A stretch of DNA of 64,000 nucleotides from Meloidogyne chitwoodi (lineage: Eukaryota; Nematoda; Chromadorea; Rhabditida; Meloidogynidae). The position numbers and the translations under genes are program-made. Positions 24,984-38,087 of the stretch are shown piece after piece; the stretch's first letter is position 1; each line of letters opens with the position of its first letter. The notes under the pieces were generated by a model, which was not told the DNA's origin, searched no databases, and saw only the letters and a program-made list of their open reading frames with translations. The stretch covers positions 1,240,001-1,304,000 of the forward strand of contig JACZZP010000007.1 in assembly GCA_015183035.1 (NCBI GenBank), written 5' to 3'.

Positions 24984-26266
24984 TCAGCACTTATCATCCT
25001 CCTTTGCTTCGGTAGCAAGTTCAGTCGTCGTAGTTTGGCTGGGAGATTTAATGACCGGATTTTCAATACCACCATTAATCGATCCAATATAAACAGGAGG
25101 TGGAATAATTGCAGATGGGCTCATTACTGTATCCTAAAATTTAAAAAAGTAAAACAGCAAAAAATTATCTTACAGCATATGGAGGTGGCTGTTGCATAAG
25201 AGCATATCCACTGCACATCAAGTTCTCGGGATAACGAAAAGCACTAGCTGTGCTACACATCTGATCACGGATTTGACGCGCAACCTTTTTGTCACCAAGA
25301 TAACCATGACAACGCCAAACAATAGAAAGAAACCAAGCCTGGACAAGCGTTCCAAATAAGTGACGACGGAGCTGGCTGAAAAAATTTTAAAAGGAAAATT
25401 GTAAAATTAAAAAGTAGAAATTAATTAAAAAATTAAGATAATTGAAGCACAAACTTTCTAACTAAAGAATTTGCATTTCCATCTTGCATAACATGTGAGT
25501 CCAAGTAGAAAATATCATTAACAACCTAAAATAAAATTTTGTTTCACATTCTATAAAGAAAAAAAGTTTTATTATATAAAACTTCATTATAGGCTTTAGT
25601 ATTTCAAAATAAAATCACAAAAACAAAAATAAGCAAATCTTACCCCAACAAGTCCGGTAAGCACAGTGATTGCGGCATAAACAATATATGGCATAAGCAT
25701 TGACTTTCGCTCTGTTTTCACTCCATGGATAAGAAGAACAAGAAGCAAGACATGCAAAGTAACAGCTATCATTAGTTGAGCTGTGAAAAACAAATCGATT
25801 AAAAACAAATATAATTAAACATACACATGTAACGATTGTTGGATGACTCCACCCAAGAATCAGAAGATGGTGTCTGAACACTGGCAATCTATTAATGTAA
25901 AAATTTGAAAATATATTTAAATAAATAAAAATGAGTAAAATCTCGATAAGGGAAATGAGTTTAAAAATTTCTTATTGGTTTATTCAGTATTTTAAGTGAA
26001 CTTGTTCTAATAAAACATACCATCATGTAATTGTAAGCGAATAAAATGGAGAACATAAAAGCCACAACCAACTGGATATAGCTAACATACAATGCTGCTT
26101 TTGAAACATGAACAGAGCGACAGAAAACCTTATATTTGTCATCTTCAGCATTCCATAATGGCTCTAAATCGGAAAATCCAATTCTAATTTTTTGGTGAGC
26201 ACGGCCACCTCCACGTTCGCCATTGAGAGGCTGTCGACTTGTATTATTAATTGTTTGTTTTCCCAT
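24984..26266 (-). CDS. LAPTM4-like lysosomal tetraspan protein
   Basis: This is a protein of about 300 residues with four membrane segments: ALYVSYIQLVVAFMFSILFAYNYMM, an AQLMIAVTLHVLLLVLLIHGV span, MPYIVYAAITVLTGLVGV, and a span near LFGTLVQAWFLSIVW. A cytosolic tail follows. The tail carries two PPxY motifs (PPPY near 25185-25196 and PPVY near 25092-25106), the Nedd4-family WW-domain ligands typical of LAPTM4/5 proteins, which bring ubiquitin ligases to lysosomes. Topology and tail point to the LAPTM4 family; a related nematode-specific tetraspan is possible. The start ATG is at 26266 (MGKQTINNTSR...) with a charged cytosolic N-terminus and the stop at 24984-24986. Two minus-strand frames overlap at 25600-25890; only the one with the Leu/Val-rich spans is coding. 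Confidence 0.68.
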
Positions 26267-27007
26267 TTTTGTTGTTTAATAATTTAGAAAATAGTGTTTG
26301 AATTATTTTTTTAAGACTTACTCTAAAAATTTAAAAATAATTTAAATTATAATACATATTAAAAAATTTAATTTTTAAAGAAAATTATATCGTTAGAAAG
26401 TAAAAGCATAAAAACATTTAGCATTTACTATCAAATGATCGTTAAACAACTAGAGTGTAATATATTTCACTTTAAAAATAAAGGATGAATCATCAACAAA
26501 CACTCAATCCAATATTTGTAATATGCAGTAGTAAAATATTTTTTTAATATCAACAAAACTTTTATTTATATACAGTTTTTCGCGCAAAATGCAAAGCTAC
26601 GTTTAATGTTTAAATAAAGGGAAAGTTAGTAACTAAATTTTTGTTATATGTGTAGTGCCTTGGAAACCGTCAAAGCCTCCAAAAATTGATTTTTATTTAA
26701 CAGAGCCAAAGTCATACGCAGGTGTAAGTATGCGAAAGGATTTGAGATTGTAATAATGTATGGAGAATTTTTTTTAGAAATTTTTGAATTTTGCTTTGGA
26801 GTTTCAATATTTCTTAACAAACATAAAAAATAATTAGTTTAATATCAGAAGAGGATAAATAAAAAATTACTAATGGGAAACAATCAGTCGTTATTATTTA
26901 TCTGTTACACTGTATTCTTGTAAAAGTATACATAGATTATAAAGAAAGCACGATATATCGATTTTTGTTTTCGTCCTTTGACCGACTTTTTTCAATGAAG
27001 CACCATT
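26267..27007. other. Intergenic, no gene seen
   Basis: About 740 bases upstream of the LAPTM4-like gene are A/T-rich with a few GC-richer patches (for example GCGCAAAATGC near 26582). No frame or repeat is recognised. It ends at the ACCATT duplication bordering the next element. Confidence 0.6.
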
Positions 27008-28112
27008 CATGGCGGGTTAAACGGGAAATCAGTGGCGGAATGTATTTATTTTTGTAGAGTACGCCAAAAAGCTCTTATTCGAATTTAACACACTATTTCG
27101 CCTTTCTTTTGCATTTTTCCATTGCAAGAAGAGAAAAGGAGAAATGGTCAGCAACATAAAAAGTTACAAAAGGATAAAAGAGTAGGAAAGGTTATAAAAT
27201 GGTCAATGAGAGAAATTTCTCTCTTGTATAAGGGGAATTAGTAGGAACTTATATTATAAGAATATCTTCGTAAATTTTTTCAAATTCTGTATAGTTGTAG
27301 CACTATTATTGTTATGTAATCCTACAAAATTTTAAGAAAAAATAACAATATTTGGAAAAGTTATGATTTTTTGAAAATCGGTTAAAATTTATCTATTTTT
27401 GGCCATAACTTTCTTCAAAATTTTCAAATCACTTTAATTTTTATTTCATTCGACACAGCATTAAAAATTGAACAATCTTATATAAATTTTTCTTAGATAA
27501 TCGTTGATCTCTTTAATTTTACAACTACGATGAAAATTGTAAGCTCCTAAACAGAATCCCCCAATCCATATTTTTTCTAATTTTGTAATTTTGTAGCACT
27601 ATTATTGTTATGTAATCCTACAAAATTTTAAGAAAAAATAACTTCATTTGGATAAGTTATGGTTTTTTGAAAATCCTGATCATTTACTATGTTTTTAATC
27701 ATAACTTCCTTCAAATATTTCCAATCTTTTTTATTCTGATTTCAGACGACTCAGATTTATGAGTTACGTCATAATTGGTCAAAACTAAGCTTATTCATGC
27801 GCATTCTTACAAATTTTTGCTCTTGTTTTCATTTGAAATTAAAGCTGTACTAATTCTGTAAAAAATGTATATGAGCCTATGAAATTTTTTAAACAAAATC
27901 TTGAAACAATTATCTATAAAATGGTAAGACAGATTTAAAATCGTATAAGCGGTTTTCGAGATATTGGATTTTAAAGTTAGTAACCTGATTTTGAATGGAA
28001 AGAGTGTACTAATTAAAAGAGCGTGAAAAAGAAAAAGAGTAAAAAATGAGAGAGAATGATGAACTCATTTTTATTTTTGCAGACAGTTAGATTTCCCGTT
28101 TAACCCGCCGTG
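27008..28112. mobile_element. 1.1-kb TIR element flanked by ACCATT duplication
   Basis: The ends are inverted. Bases 27011-27030 and 28090-28109 are a perfect 20-bp inverted repeat beginning GGCGGGTTAAACGGG, extendable to 23 bp with one mismatch (CATGGC/CACGGC). Direct ACCATT copies flank it at 27002-27007 and 28113-28118. No long ORF lies inside, so it would be a non-autonomous DNA element. The superfamily is not assigned; a 6-bp duplication fits none of the common families cleanly. Confidence 0.55.
27297..27800 (+). repeat. Tandem duplication inside the 1.1-kb element
   Basis: A block starting GTAGCACTATTATTGTTATG at 27297 recurs at 27593, a period of 296 bases. The first ~50 bases are identical (ending AAGAAAAAATAAC). 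Similarity then decays but stays visible for about 150 more bases (TTTTTTGAAAATC, CATAACTT). The element therefore grew by internal duplication. Confidence 0.75.
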
Positions 28113-28655
28113 ACCATTTCTTTCATGAAATTATGAAAGATCTTTGTTCTCTTAAATTCATTTAGTTTTTCATTTCACCAAAATTTCATTTTGTCAAAAA
28201 AAAAGTATTTCGTTTCATCGAATAAATATATAATTCAATTCACCTAAATTACTTTTGCCATGAATATTTTGGTAAGGCAAATTTTGCTTATTATAGTGAG
28301 AATCGTTATTGTATAGAGAGCCATATTATTTTTCAGTAAAAAAGCAGCTATTTCTTAAAAAATTAATAAAACAATGATATTATATAATATCTAGTACAAT
28401 AATAAATTTAAATATCTTTGTTATACTCATAAAAGCTTTGTTTAATTTTGTTGACTTTTTTTAAAGAGGAGTTTTTTGCGTAATTTAATTTTTGAAATAT
28501 TTTCTCCTAAGGGAAATATGCCTTTTAAAATCTCTCTTTTTTAAATCTTCTCGTTAATCTTTTCTGCAACAAAATAAAAAAATAAAATGAATTTTAAAAA
28601 ATAATGTTTAGATAAAATATTTCCTTAAAATAATTTATTATTTTTTAAATAAAAA
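28113..28655. other. Promoter-side intergenic region of the glutamate receptor
   Basis: These 540 A/T-rich bases lie between the TIR element and the receptor ATG. No gene-like frame is present. Confidence 0.6.
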
Positions 28656-31600
28656 ATGAATAAAAGATGTAAAATTATTATTGTAATTTTAAAGAGTATT
28701 TTCTTTGTACAACTTTTTAATTTTGTATATAGCCTAAATGCTGATGAGGAACAACATTTTAATATTGGTAAATATTTATTAAAATATAAATTAAAAGAAG
28801 TATTTTTTAATTATTATGAGTGAATTAAAATAATTTTCTTTAAATTTTAAAAACATTTTTTAATTTATCAAAATAATTAAAGGAGTTATACTGCTAGAAA
28901 AAGAAGATGCTCATTTAATTGCAGCACTTAATTATACTTTACATTGGTTACAAGAGGAAAGAAAGCGTCAAAAAGTAGAAGCAATTACTAAACAATTTTT
29001 ATCAGGAAATCGAATTCAAACACAGAAATTTGGAAAATTAATTGCTTTAATTGAAACACTTGATGATCCTTATGATCATTATGGAATTTTACAAAAAGGT
29101 TAATAATTTTTAATTAATTCAATTTTTTAATAATTATTTAAAAAGCATGTCATCTTATAAATGAACATAACATTGTAGCACTTATTGGCCCAGGAGAGAG
29201 ACATTTATCTGAACAATTGAGTGTTCTTGCTGCTGATAAATTAAATTTACCTTATTTCTCTCTAGTTGATCCATTGGAACATCCTCAATTAGATTCTGTT
29301 ATTTTTTTAAAAATAAATAAATATTAATTTTATTTTAATAAAAATAAAGGGAGGAAATAATGTTTTATTAAAAAATACAAATAATGGAAAAGATGAAGAT
29401 TATTTTAGTCATCATTTTGATATGTTTCCACATAAAGAATTATTAGAAGCAATAATTGATTTAATTAGACATTGGCGTTGGGGTCGTGTTATTATTGTTT
29501 TTAATGAACCTGAAAGTAAGAAAATAAGTTATTTTTAAAAATTATTTTTAAATTTTTTAAAAAAAAGGAATTCGTCGTCTTGTTGTATTTTTTGAACATG
29601 AAGCTTTTATTTCAATTCGTTTTTATCTAGTTTATGTAGAAGAAGGAGATTTTTTAAAAGCAGCAAAAGAAGTAAAAAATTTAGAAGAATGTAATGATGA
29701 TGATATTAAATTATGTAAATATTTTATTAAAAAATTAAATTATTTATTTATTTTTAAAAATAGCCCAACAATTTAGTGGATCTTCTAATAATTTCCATTC
29801 ACAACAATGCAGTGAATTTAGTCGTATTTTATTAGATATGAGTCCAATAGACACACACAACTTTTTATTAGCTGTAAATATTATTTAATAATTTATTTAT
29901 TTAATTAATTAAATAAAATAATATTTATTAAAAGGCTCTAAAAGTTGGTTTAGTAGAACATCATCATTGGTTTTTAAGTACTTCTCTTGATTTACGTCAT
30001 ATAAATATGGAATTATTTCGTCATAATAATGCTCGATTTATTGGTTTAGATTTAACAGATTCTTCTTTTGGTTAGAAAAAAATAAATTAAAAAATAATAA
30101 TTTAAAAGATAAACAAAAATCAACAGAATTTAATTCTCAATTGCCTAATAAAAAAGAATTTGAAGAATATGTTCTTTCATATTGGATAAATAAAAATAAA
30201 ATTATTTCAACTGAAGGAGAAGATAAAAATGTACAAATTAACCTTAAAATGGTTTTTTATTTTTATTAAAATAATTTTTAAATAATTTTTATAGTCTGAA
30301 GCAATTCTTCTTTTTGATTCATTATATTTATTAGCTCGTTCACTTTCAAATGAAACATTAAATTATTTAAATAATAATAAAAAAAGATTATTTAATCAAC
30401 GTCAACAACAACAAATTTATTCTCTTTTATTTAATAATAATAATTTAACTATGTCACGTTGTGCTGGAGCTACACGTTCAAATAATCGAAAATTTAGTGC
30501 TGGAAATGTAAAAATAATTTAAGAAATATTTAAATAATATTATTATTTTAAAGGCAATGGATAAATTATTAAGAGAATATTCTTCTACTGTAAATGGATT
30601 AAGTGGTTCATTTAAAAGTAGACTTTATGAAAAACAAAACAATTTAAATTTAAATAATAATAATTTTACTTTTCAAATACTTATGCTTGGATATACTGGT
30701 ATTATTGAAAATGTATTTTAATTACCTAAATTAAATTTAATATATTTATTAATTAAATTAAAAAAGATTGGTTATTGGCAATATGGAAATGACATTCCAA
30801 AGATTAATTTAAGCTCAGAATCACGTGCTCAACAACAAAGAAGAGTAAAAGTTTCTGATGAATTAAAACCACATTTTCGAGTTACTACAATTTTGGAAAG
30901 GCCTTATGTTATGTTAAAAAGTCATAAAATAAATAATAATTTAGAACAATTATTACAATTTGAAGGATTTTGTATTGATTTATTAAAAGAATTAGCTAAT
31001 GATTTAGGGTAAATTTTACAAAATAAATATTTAGTAAATATTAAATAAAGATTTACTTATACAATTCATGTTGTTCGTGACAATAAATATGGAAGTGATA
31101 ATGGTAACGGTTCTTGGGATGGAATGATTGGTGAAATTTTACGTAATGAAGCAGATATGGCTGTTGCACCATTAACGTTTGATAAATTTTAATTTTATTA
31201 ATTAAAAAATAATAAATTTTCAAGTGCAAATTTTCGTCGTGCTGAAATGGTTGATTTTACTAAACCATTTCTTTCTCTTGGTATTAGTATTATTTTTCGA
31301 ATTCCTGAAGATTTTCAACCTGATATATTTTCTTTTCTTAATCCTCTTTCGTTAGAAATTTGGTTTTGTATTTTACTTTCAATTTTTGGTTTAACTCTTG
31401 GAATGTATTTTGTTAGTTTTTTTTAATTTAATTATTTTTATTTATTTATTTTTTGGTTGCAAATATAACACCTTATGAATGGAATTTAAATTTCTCTTGT
31501 TGTACAGCACATCAGCCATACCCTGCTGCAAAATTTGCTTCATCTTCTTGCAATGGAAAAAATATTTCAACAAAAGTAGAATTATCAAATAATTTTAGTT

Positions 31601-32712
31601 TTTGGAATACTTTATGGTTATTTAAATTATATTTTTAATATTTATTTTTAAATATATTAAGGTATGTATTAAGTACAATGTTAAAAGGAGGTTGTGATTT
31701 TGGACCTAGAGCAGTTTCTACAAGGTTATTTATTTATATATTTTGGATATATTTATTAATTTTTTAGATTATTAGGTGCTTCTTGGTGGATGTTTACTCT
31801 TGTTATTGTTAGGTAATTAATTAATTATATTTTAAGTATTTTAATAATTTCTTTTTTTAATTTTAGTGCATATACAGCTAATTTGGCGGCAGTTTTAACT
31901 GTATCAAGGCCTCACATTCCCGTAAGAGATATTGATGATTTAGCCAATCAAAGTGACATTTCCTATGGAACAATTAATGGAGGTTCTACTATGCAATTTT
32001 TTCAAGTAAAAATTTATTAAAAATAAATAAATTCCAATAAAATTAAAAAAAAAAGGAATCAAAAATTACTGCACATTCAAAAATGTGGGCGAGAATGAGA
32101 AATACAAAAGCAGTCTTTGTACGTAATAATCGTGAAGGTGTAGAAAAGGTTTTAGGAGAACGTTATGCTTTTTTAATGGAATCAAGTTCATTAGAATATG
32201 AAGTACAACAAAATTGTAATTTAACACAGATTGGTGGTGTTCTTGGATCAAAAGGTTATGGAATTGCTTTACAAAAAGGTATTTATTATAATAATAATTT
32301 TAGAAAAATATCTTTAATATTTTTTAAAAAAAGATTCAGAATGGACTGATCGAATTAGTAGGCAAATACTTCTTTATCAAAAACGTGGTGTAATTGAAAT
32401 GAAAAAAACAAAATGGTGGCGTTCAAAGTAATAGAGAGTATTTTTTTTTAATTATTTATTTTAAATAATTAAAATCAGAGGTGCTTCATGTCATGGTGTT
32501 GGATCTTCAGTTAAGCAACAACGTATTTCATTAAATTTACAAAATGTTTCTGGTCTTTTTGTAATTCTTTCAACGGGATTGTTTTTATCGGTAAATAAAT
32601 TTTAAAATTATTTAGGAATATTATTTACATATTTATTTTAAAAAAGATTCTCATTGTTGGCCTCGAATTGTATATAAGAAAAAAAGAATGTCATCAAACG
32701 AATGATAAATGA
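28656..32712 (+). CDS. Ionotropic glutamate receptor, non-NMDA type
   Basis: This is a ligand-gated cation channel subunit of excitatory synapses. A signal peptide ([20 protein letters not shown]...) opens an amino-terminal domain (VALIGPG..., [21 protein letters not shown]). The ligand core follows: [54 protein letters not shown] and [19 protein letters not shown]1 is [19 protein letters not shown], the pore loop lies around [18 protein letters not shown]3 contains [12 protein letters not shown], then S2, and M4 is [22 protein letters not shown]. About 18 exons give some 900 residues; TGA at 32710-32712. The ligand motifs resemble kainate-type GLR subunits of C. elegans (GLR-3/GLR-6 class), but paralogue identity is not settled. 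The exon at about 31453-31620 is hard to place, and one ATD exon (30060-30120) is spliced tentatively. Confidence 0.88.
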
Positions 32713-33148
32713 ACAGAATTTTTTAATACTAAAATTTATTATTTTTATTATCTTAATATTTTACTTTTAGGAAAAAATAAAACTTTTAGATTATTTATTA
32801 CAAATACATTGGTGAATATTTTGTTAAGAAAACAATTTATGAAAACAATAATCAAATAAACCACATACATAAATAATTTTAATACAATTAAGGATATCTT
32901 CTCTTATTATAATTCTATTAATAATTTGAATTATCCGTTAATTGTATTAAACTTAAAAAGGTAAAAAAAGTGGAAAGTTAAAGGAAAATTTTTTGGCGAA
33001 AGAATTTAAAGATGAGCAAAAAAATCACTAAAATGAAATATCCATTTAAAAAAACTCACAAAAATAATTTTAAAAATTGTCCTAACTAGTGTGAATTTTT
33101 GAAGCAAAGTCAATATTAAATAACATATATTGCACATAAATTTATCAC
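32713..33148. other. Convergent intergenic spacer
   Basis: These 436 bases lie between the convergent stops of the glutamate receptor (+) and CDC27 (-). They are A/T-rich, consistent with two 3' UTRs. No further feature. Confidence 0.65.
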
Positions 33149-36100
33149 TTAAATTGGTTCATCATCGTATGGCTCTTTATTTGTAGTCAAAACTGATTGG
33201 TTTTGCTCTCCACGTGGATCTATTTCAGTTGCCATACTAAAAGTGAAAAAAAAATAAAAATTTATTTTTGAAATATTGTACTTTAAAAATAAAAAAATAT
33301 TTAAATTTAAAACAATTTGTAAACTTTTTAACAATTAAAAAAATTACAAATAATACCTAAAATTAAGCAGTGCCAAATGTGTATTTCCAAGTTTCCGGTT
33401 CACACGACCCAAAAGGAAAAATACATGTGCCTCATCTGGCGATAAAACTTTTAGCTCTTCTAATTCTGTTTTAGCCTGTTCATAGCAACCTGTATCAAAT
33501 AAAAGTCTTGCTTTGTGAAAACGACAAGCAACATTGTCTGGTTGTTGTTTTAATGCACGTTCCAAATATTGCATTGCCTGATTGATAATATTTTGATAAT
33601 TTTTATAAATAAATTAAAAATTACCAAATCAGTACAATGAAGTGATTGTTCAATTACAGCTAATTGACAAAGTAAAACAGTATTTGTAGGATTTATTTGA
33701 ACAGCACGTTGTAAATTAACTCTGGCCAATTGTATTTTTTCTTCCTTAATTATTTTTATTTTTTTAAAGTAAATTTAATTAAATTTCTAACCTTAAAATG
33801 TACCAAACCCAATCCATACCAAGCTCTATAATCATTTGGTGAGTAAACAATAGCTTTACGAAATGCTTGTTCAGCGCGTACCAAATCATTCATAACAATT
33901 AATTCATGTCCCAAAATTGAATAAGCATAGTCAAAACGATGATTTAATCGTATAGAACGTTCCAAACATTCTTTTAAAAATTTTTGAGAAAAAATATAAT
34001 AAAAAATATTACCAATTGCCGTTTCATGTTGCTTTTCCAAACTATAAAAATAAATAATTTAATAATCAAAATTAAAAATACCTAAAACAGTTTCCAGCTA
34101 TACACCAAGTTTCAGGCTGATCACGTGCCACATCAGCCATTTCAGAAGCTAATGCTGATAATTTTGTAGTGTCATGCATTTGCCAAAGTGCTGTGCTATA
34201 AATTTCCATTCCTTGAACACGACGAGGGTAAAGACGACGAATTTCATCAAAAATCTAAATGGAAAATAAAAGCATAAACTTTGAATTTATAGGATCGATC
34301 CTCAAGGTTTAACCCAGACTGGAATATTGAATCAAAATAAAATAACACAAACGAAATAAAGCCAATCCTCATAATTTATTGTCATCTCAATTAAAAAAGT
34401 AAATAAAATTTACTTGACAACATCTCCGATATTCCCCATTTTCAAAAAGTATTCTAGCTCGAAGTTCCAAAGTTAAAGGCATTTGTAAAAACTGAGGATC
34501 AATATTATTTAATATTGAGATAGCATCAGTACAACGAAAACGTGAAAGAAATTCTTGAACACGTGCCAATTGTGTTATCCATTCTAATAGTTCATCTAAA
34601 TTTTATTAATGTAAATAATTTAATTTAAAATTATAAATTTTACAATAAATTTTATTTTCTTTCGATTTTTCATTAAATTTAATTTGGTTATTATCCTGAG
34701 TTGATTTTCGAGATGTAGCAGAAGCAGCAGCTACCGCTGTAGCATTCACTGTTCTTCGAGTTATACGCTTAGCATTTTGTTGTTTTAATTGTTGTAATAA
34801 AAGGTGGTCTTTTTCCTTAAATTTAAAAAATAAAAATATTGATAAAAATGGATTTTTTTTAATTTCCATAAAATAATTAATAAATATTGGTTAAAAAAAT
34901 TAAAAAAACAAACATCTTGTTGTTTTTGCTGTTCAATTAAAAGTAAAGCACCACCAGAACCTGTTGTTGAATCGATCAATTTTGAAGAGCGAGTAAGAGG
35001 AGAATTTTCACTCGCACGTAAAGTAATCGATGCTGCAGCTGCTGTGAGACGATTATCAGCAGCACGAAGTCTTGTTCTAAAAAATTTTGTTCTAAATTTT
35101 TTAAATAAAATTAAAAAACAGAAAGCTTAAATAATAAGGAAAACTTTCATAGAGCGGAGTAAACTTTATTCCTAGTATCGCTCAAAGCAGTTTATGGATG
35201 TGAAGGTATGAAAAAAAGGAAACGGACAAGAAGACAATGGTTTGTAAGTATTATAAAAAGCATTCTCCCGACAAACTCTCCATTAAAAAAATTTCAAAAA
35301 ATCTAATACCTTCTCCTCTCGATCATAGTTGTTGCCGCTGCTTGTGCAGATACTGGATTTCCAATGGAAGACGGTGGTGCAGCTGACGACAATACTTTTG
35401 AAGAAATACTTGAAAATAATAAACAATAAATAAAATATAAATTTTAATAAAATATTTAAAAATTATAAAACATATTTTTTGTAGTTGTAGAGCTGCTCTT
35501 AATTTTTCCACTTGCTATTTTTGACGCCAAACGTTGTCCACGTTCTCCAATATTATCTTTATCCTTGTAATCGTTCAAAACATAAGTAATACCATTTACC
35601 GACTTCCATTCTGTGATCTCATCCAATGAAGGCTAAAAATGTAAAACAAAATAATTATTTAATTTAAGATTTTTAAATTAAACCTGTAATAATTCAATCA
35701 TTTTTTCTCCACCAAGATCACAATATGCACGAACAGCAGTCCAAAGTAACGGATTTAATCTGATTGCTTGAGCCCAATGAATACACGCTGATTCAACACG
35801 ATTAGTTTCACTACAGAAGATAAATAGGTAATAAAATATTTTTATTGAAAAAATAGATTTACCATAAAATCCGTGCCAAAAGTGAATGTGCATAAGACAA
35901 TGTAACAGTACCAGTAAAACAAGGATGTAATTGCAATTGATCAGAAACTGAAGCTCCTCTAAGTGTATGTTCTGCTTCCTGGACTCTATAAAATGAAATA
36001 TATATTGGTTGTATAGAAAATTGCTCTTGTACCAAAGGACTGATAAATTAGCCTTATCAATATATAAAGCTTTGTAACCTCTCCTTTATAAAATAGTATT

Positions 36101-36492
36101 GATTATATAATTAAAAAACCTATTCAACATAAAAGCACAATGAGCAAACAAATATCTGCATTTAGCTGTATTTAATGCCGCACCAGCAGTAGGATTACTC
36201 ACAGTTCTAAGCAAATGATAGGCACTCTCATATCCGCGAGCATGAGTTAAACAATGTGCTAAGACAAGAAGTGAACGTTCATTATCAACTAACGAATATT
36301 TTAAGAAATTAAAAATTAAAAAACAAAACCTCTATTGTGGTAAGCCTCGGCAATAAGTGTTGCATCTTCATAACAAAAATGTTCTAAGTTGTTCTCAATT
36401 AAATCCTAAAAAATTTAAAGTTAAAATATAAACTTTACAAATTTTAAGGTTATATTTTAAAAAACCTCAATTAATTTTGCACCACACTCCAT
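33149..36492 (-). CDS. mat-1: Anaphase-promoting complex subunit CDC27 (APC3)
   Basis: This is a TPR scaffold of the APC/C that binds the IR tails of Cdc20/Cdh1 co-activators and drives metaphase exit; MAT-1 in C. elegans. N-terminal TPRs begin MECGAKLIEDLIENNLEHFCYEDATLIAEA, then SLLVLAHCLTHARGYESAYHLLR and CRYLFAHCAFML. A Ser/Ala/Thr-rich linker follows (35000-35650). C-terminal superhelical TPRs include RFDYAYSILGHELIVMNDLVRAEQAFRKAIVYSPNDYRAWYGLGLVHFK, written here only as landmarks: RFDYAYSILG, AEQAFRKAIVYSPND and WYGLGLVHFK. The last repeats are YLERALKQQPDN and LGRVNRKLGNTHLALLNF, ending SMATEIDPRGEQNQS... DDEPI at 33149-33151. About 750 residues. The start at 36492 is the first Met in frame with the first TPR; an upstream coding exon cannot be excluded. 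Confidence 0.88.
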
Positions 36493-37102
36493 TCGCTCAA
36501 TCAGCCTTTAAATTAGCAAAAATAGCAAAGGCGTTTTATTTTCCAATTATTTATTTTTAAAACAGTATTTCTTAAATTTATTGCAATGGCTTAATAAAAT
36601 AATTTATAAAATAAAAAATAATAATCAAAAAGTAAAAATCTACAATTGTAAATGTTTTAGAAATGTAATAGATAAAAAAAACGACGAAGCAATCAAAAAA
36701 AATTTTTGCCTATGTTGTCTTACGTAATTCACTCTCGCAAATTCTTTTTAAACTGAAATTTCAACTTTTTTTCATTTTAAGGATTTATCCCGTTAGATCC
36801 CGACTCAGTATGATTAAAAAAATCCCGACTCGGGATCCCGTAAATGTGATTTAGTCGGTCACTGCTGACACGAGTTTTTACTGTAATAAATTCCTATGTA
36901 GTACTTTGAAAAAATATAAATTCCTAAATGAATTTTAAAATTCATAGTAATGCACAACAACTCAACTTTATAAAAATATCAACATCGATAGAGGACAAAC
37001 AAACGAAAATTAATTAAGGGTCCATCCATTTATGGAAAATACATAATTATAACAGAATTCTATTACAAATGAATGGTGTTATTTTTTCATTTCGTTTATC
37101 AT
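36493..37102. other. Intergenic with a short ATCCCGACT repeat
   Basis: These 610 bases lie between two minus-strand genes. A GC-richer patch at about 36783-36862 repeats ATCCCG/ATCCCGACT units (near 36788, 36797, 36823 and 36834), probably a decayed repeat. The remainder is A/T-rich without a frame. Confidence 0.5.
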
Positions 37103-37952
37103 TCAATTATCAGTTGCTATTGCAGTTGGAATATCGTCATTGCAAGCAGGTACTCCAGGTACGATTGGATTTGCAACCAAAGCAGGACTATTATTACTCG
37201 CCAATAAGTTTTCTTCACTGAAATATGTGGTTTATTAAAAATGCATTTCTTTTGCGGTAGCTTTTACCTCGGGGCAACTCTAGCAGTTATTACATCCCAC
37301 TCGGGAGCTTCAACTTCAACAGCACTTCTCACAGCCACGGAACTATTTTCATTGCCAGTCGACGGTGGAGAACGAAGACGGGCTGAACGTGTAGAGATCA
37401 AATCTGACCCTGAAAAGAAAATCAAAACAATCAATTTTAAAATTTAGCCAAATTACTGACCAATTGGAGTTACATCACTACTTCTACTCTCCATGGCTTC
37501 GAGCAACTGAACAATCTCATATGGATCCATCTGAAAATGAAAAAATTTCTCATAAGTCTGTATAAATTTAATCATACATCCTGCTCTCCATCAGTGGTTT
37601 CTTGGGCTCTGCTGGGCTCTACATGAGTACTATCAGAATCCGTCCTGGAAGAACTTCGTACAGTTACATCAGAGGAAGTTTCAGGCGTTTGAACTGTATC
37701 AGTCTCAGAGTCGCTTGTCTTTGCTGTCTCTCTGCTCGCTTCGCTGACACTACTAGATGGAGTGGGACGTCTTTCTCGTTCGACCTCTGTACGTCGTGTG
37801 GCTTCTGCACGACGTTCACGTTCGAGGATTTGGTCAACTTGCTGTTGGACAACATGAATAGCCTTAATTAATATAAAAAACATATTTAGAAAACTAAAAA
37901 AATGCTAACTTACTTCTGAAAGACCATGAAGTAAATTAGACAACACCTCCAT
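37103..37952 (-). CDS. Ser/Thr/Glu-rich protein, unrecognised
   Basis: The assembled frame starts MEVLSNLLHGLSE (37952), splices to AIHVVQQQVDQILERERRAEA (amphipathic, coiled-coil-like) and then to a low-complexity Ser/Thr/Glu/Arg stretch ending TTDGEQDV. It continues MDPYEIVQLLEAMESRSSDVTPIG, SDLISTRSARLRSPPSTGN and a tail ending PTAIATDN at 37103. About 210 residues, probably partly disordered. The frame is open upstream of the Met (PVQFNIIRVQFTSS) back to an acceptor at about 38013, so a further 5' exon is likely and the protein may be longer. Its GC content is higher than that of its neighbours. The antisense frame 37602-37871 is a shadow. No family is recognised; a decayed partial copy lies just upstream. 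Confidence 0.5.
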
Positions 37953-38087
37953 CGAAGAAGTAAACTGAACACGAATAATGTTGAACTGCACTGGCAAGAA
38001 GTAAGTTAACCTGAATTGTTTATAACTTATTACGTTCATAAAACTAATTTATATAGTACATATTTTAAAATTGAAAGAAATTTATAC

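Noticed and set aside
19732..26266. Possible trans-spliced operon of LAPTM4-like, HADHA and RLP24 genes
   Set aside because: The genes are on one strand, but the gaps are 445 and 568 bp, longer than typical nematode operon spacing, and no spliced-leader evidence can be read from DNA.
37602..37871. 89-codon plus-strand ORF
   Set aside because: It is antisense to the Ser/Thr/Glu-rich exon, whose frame has proper splice sites and a coding pattern; the Cys/Ser-rich translation is a shadow.
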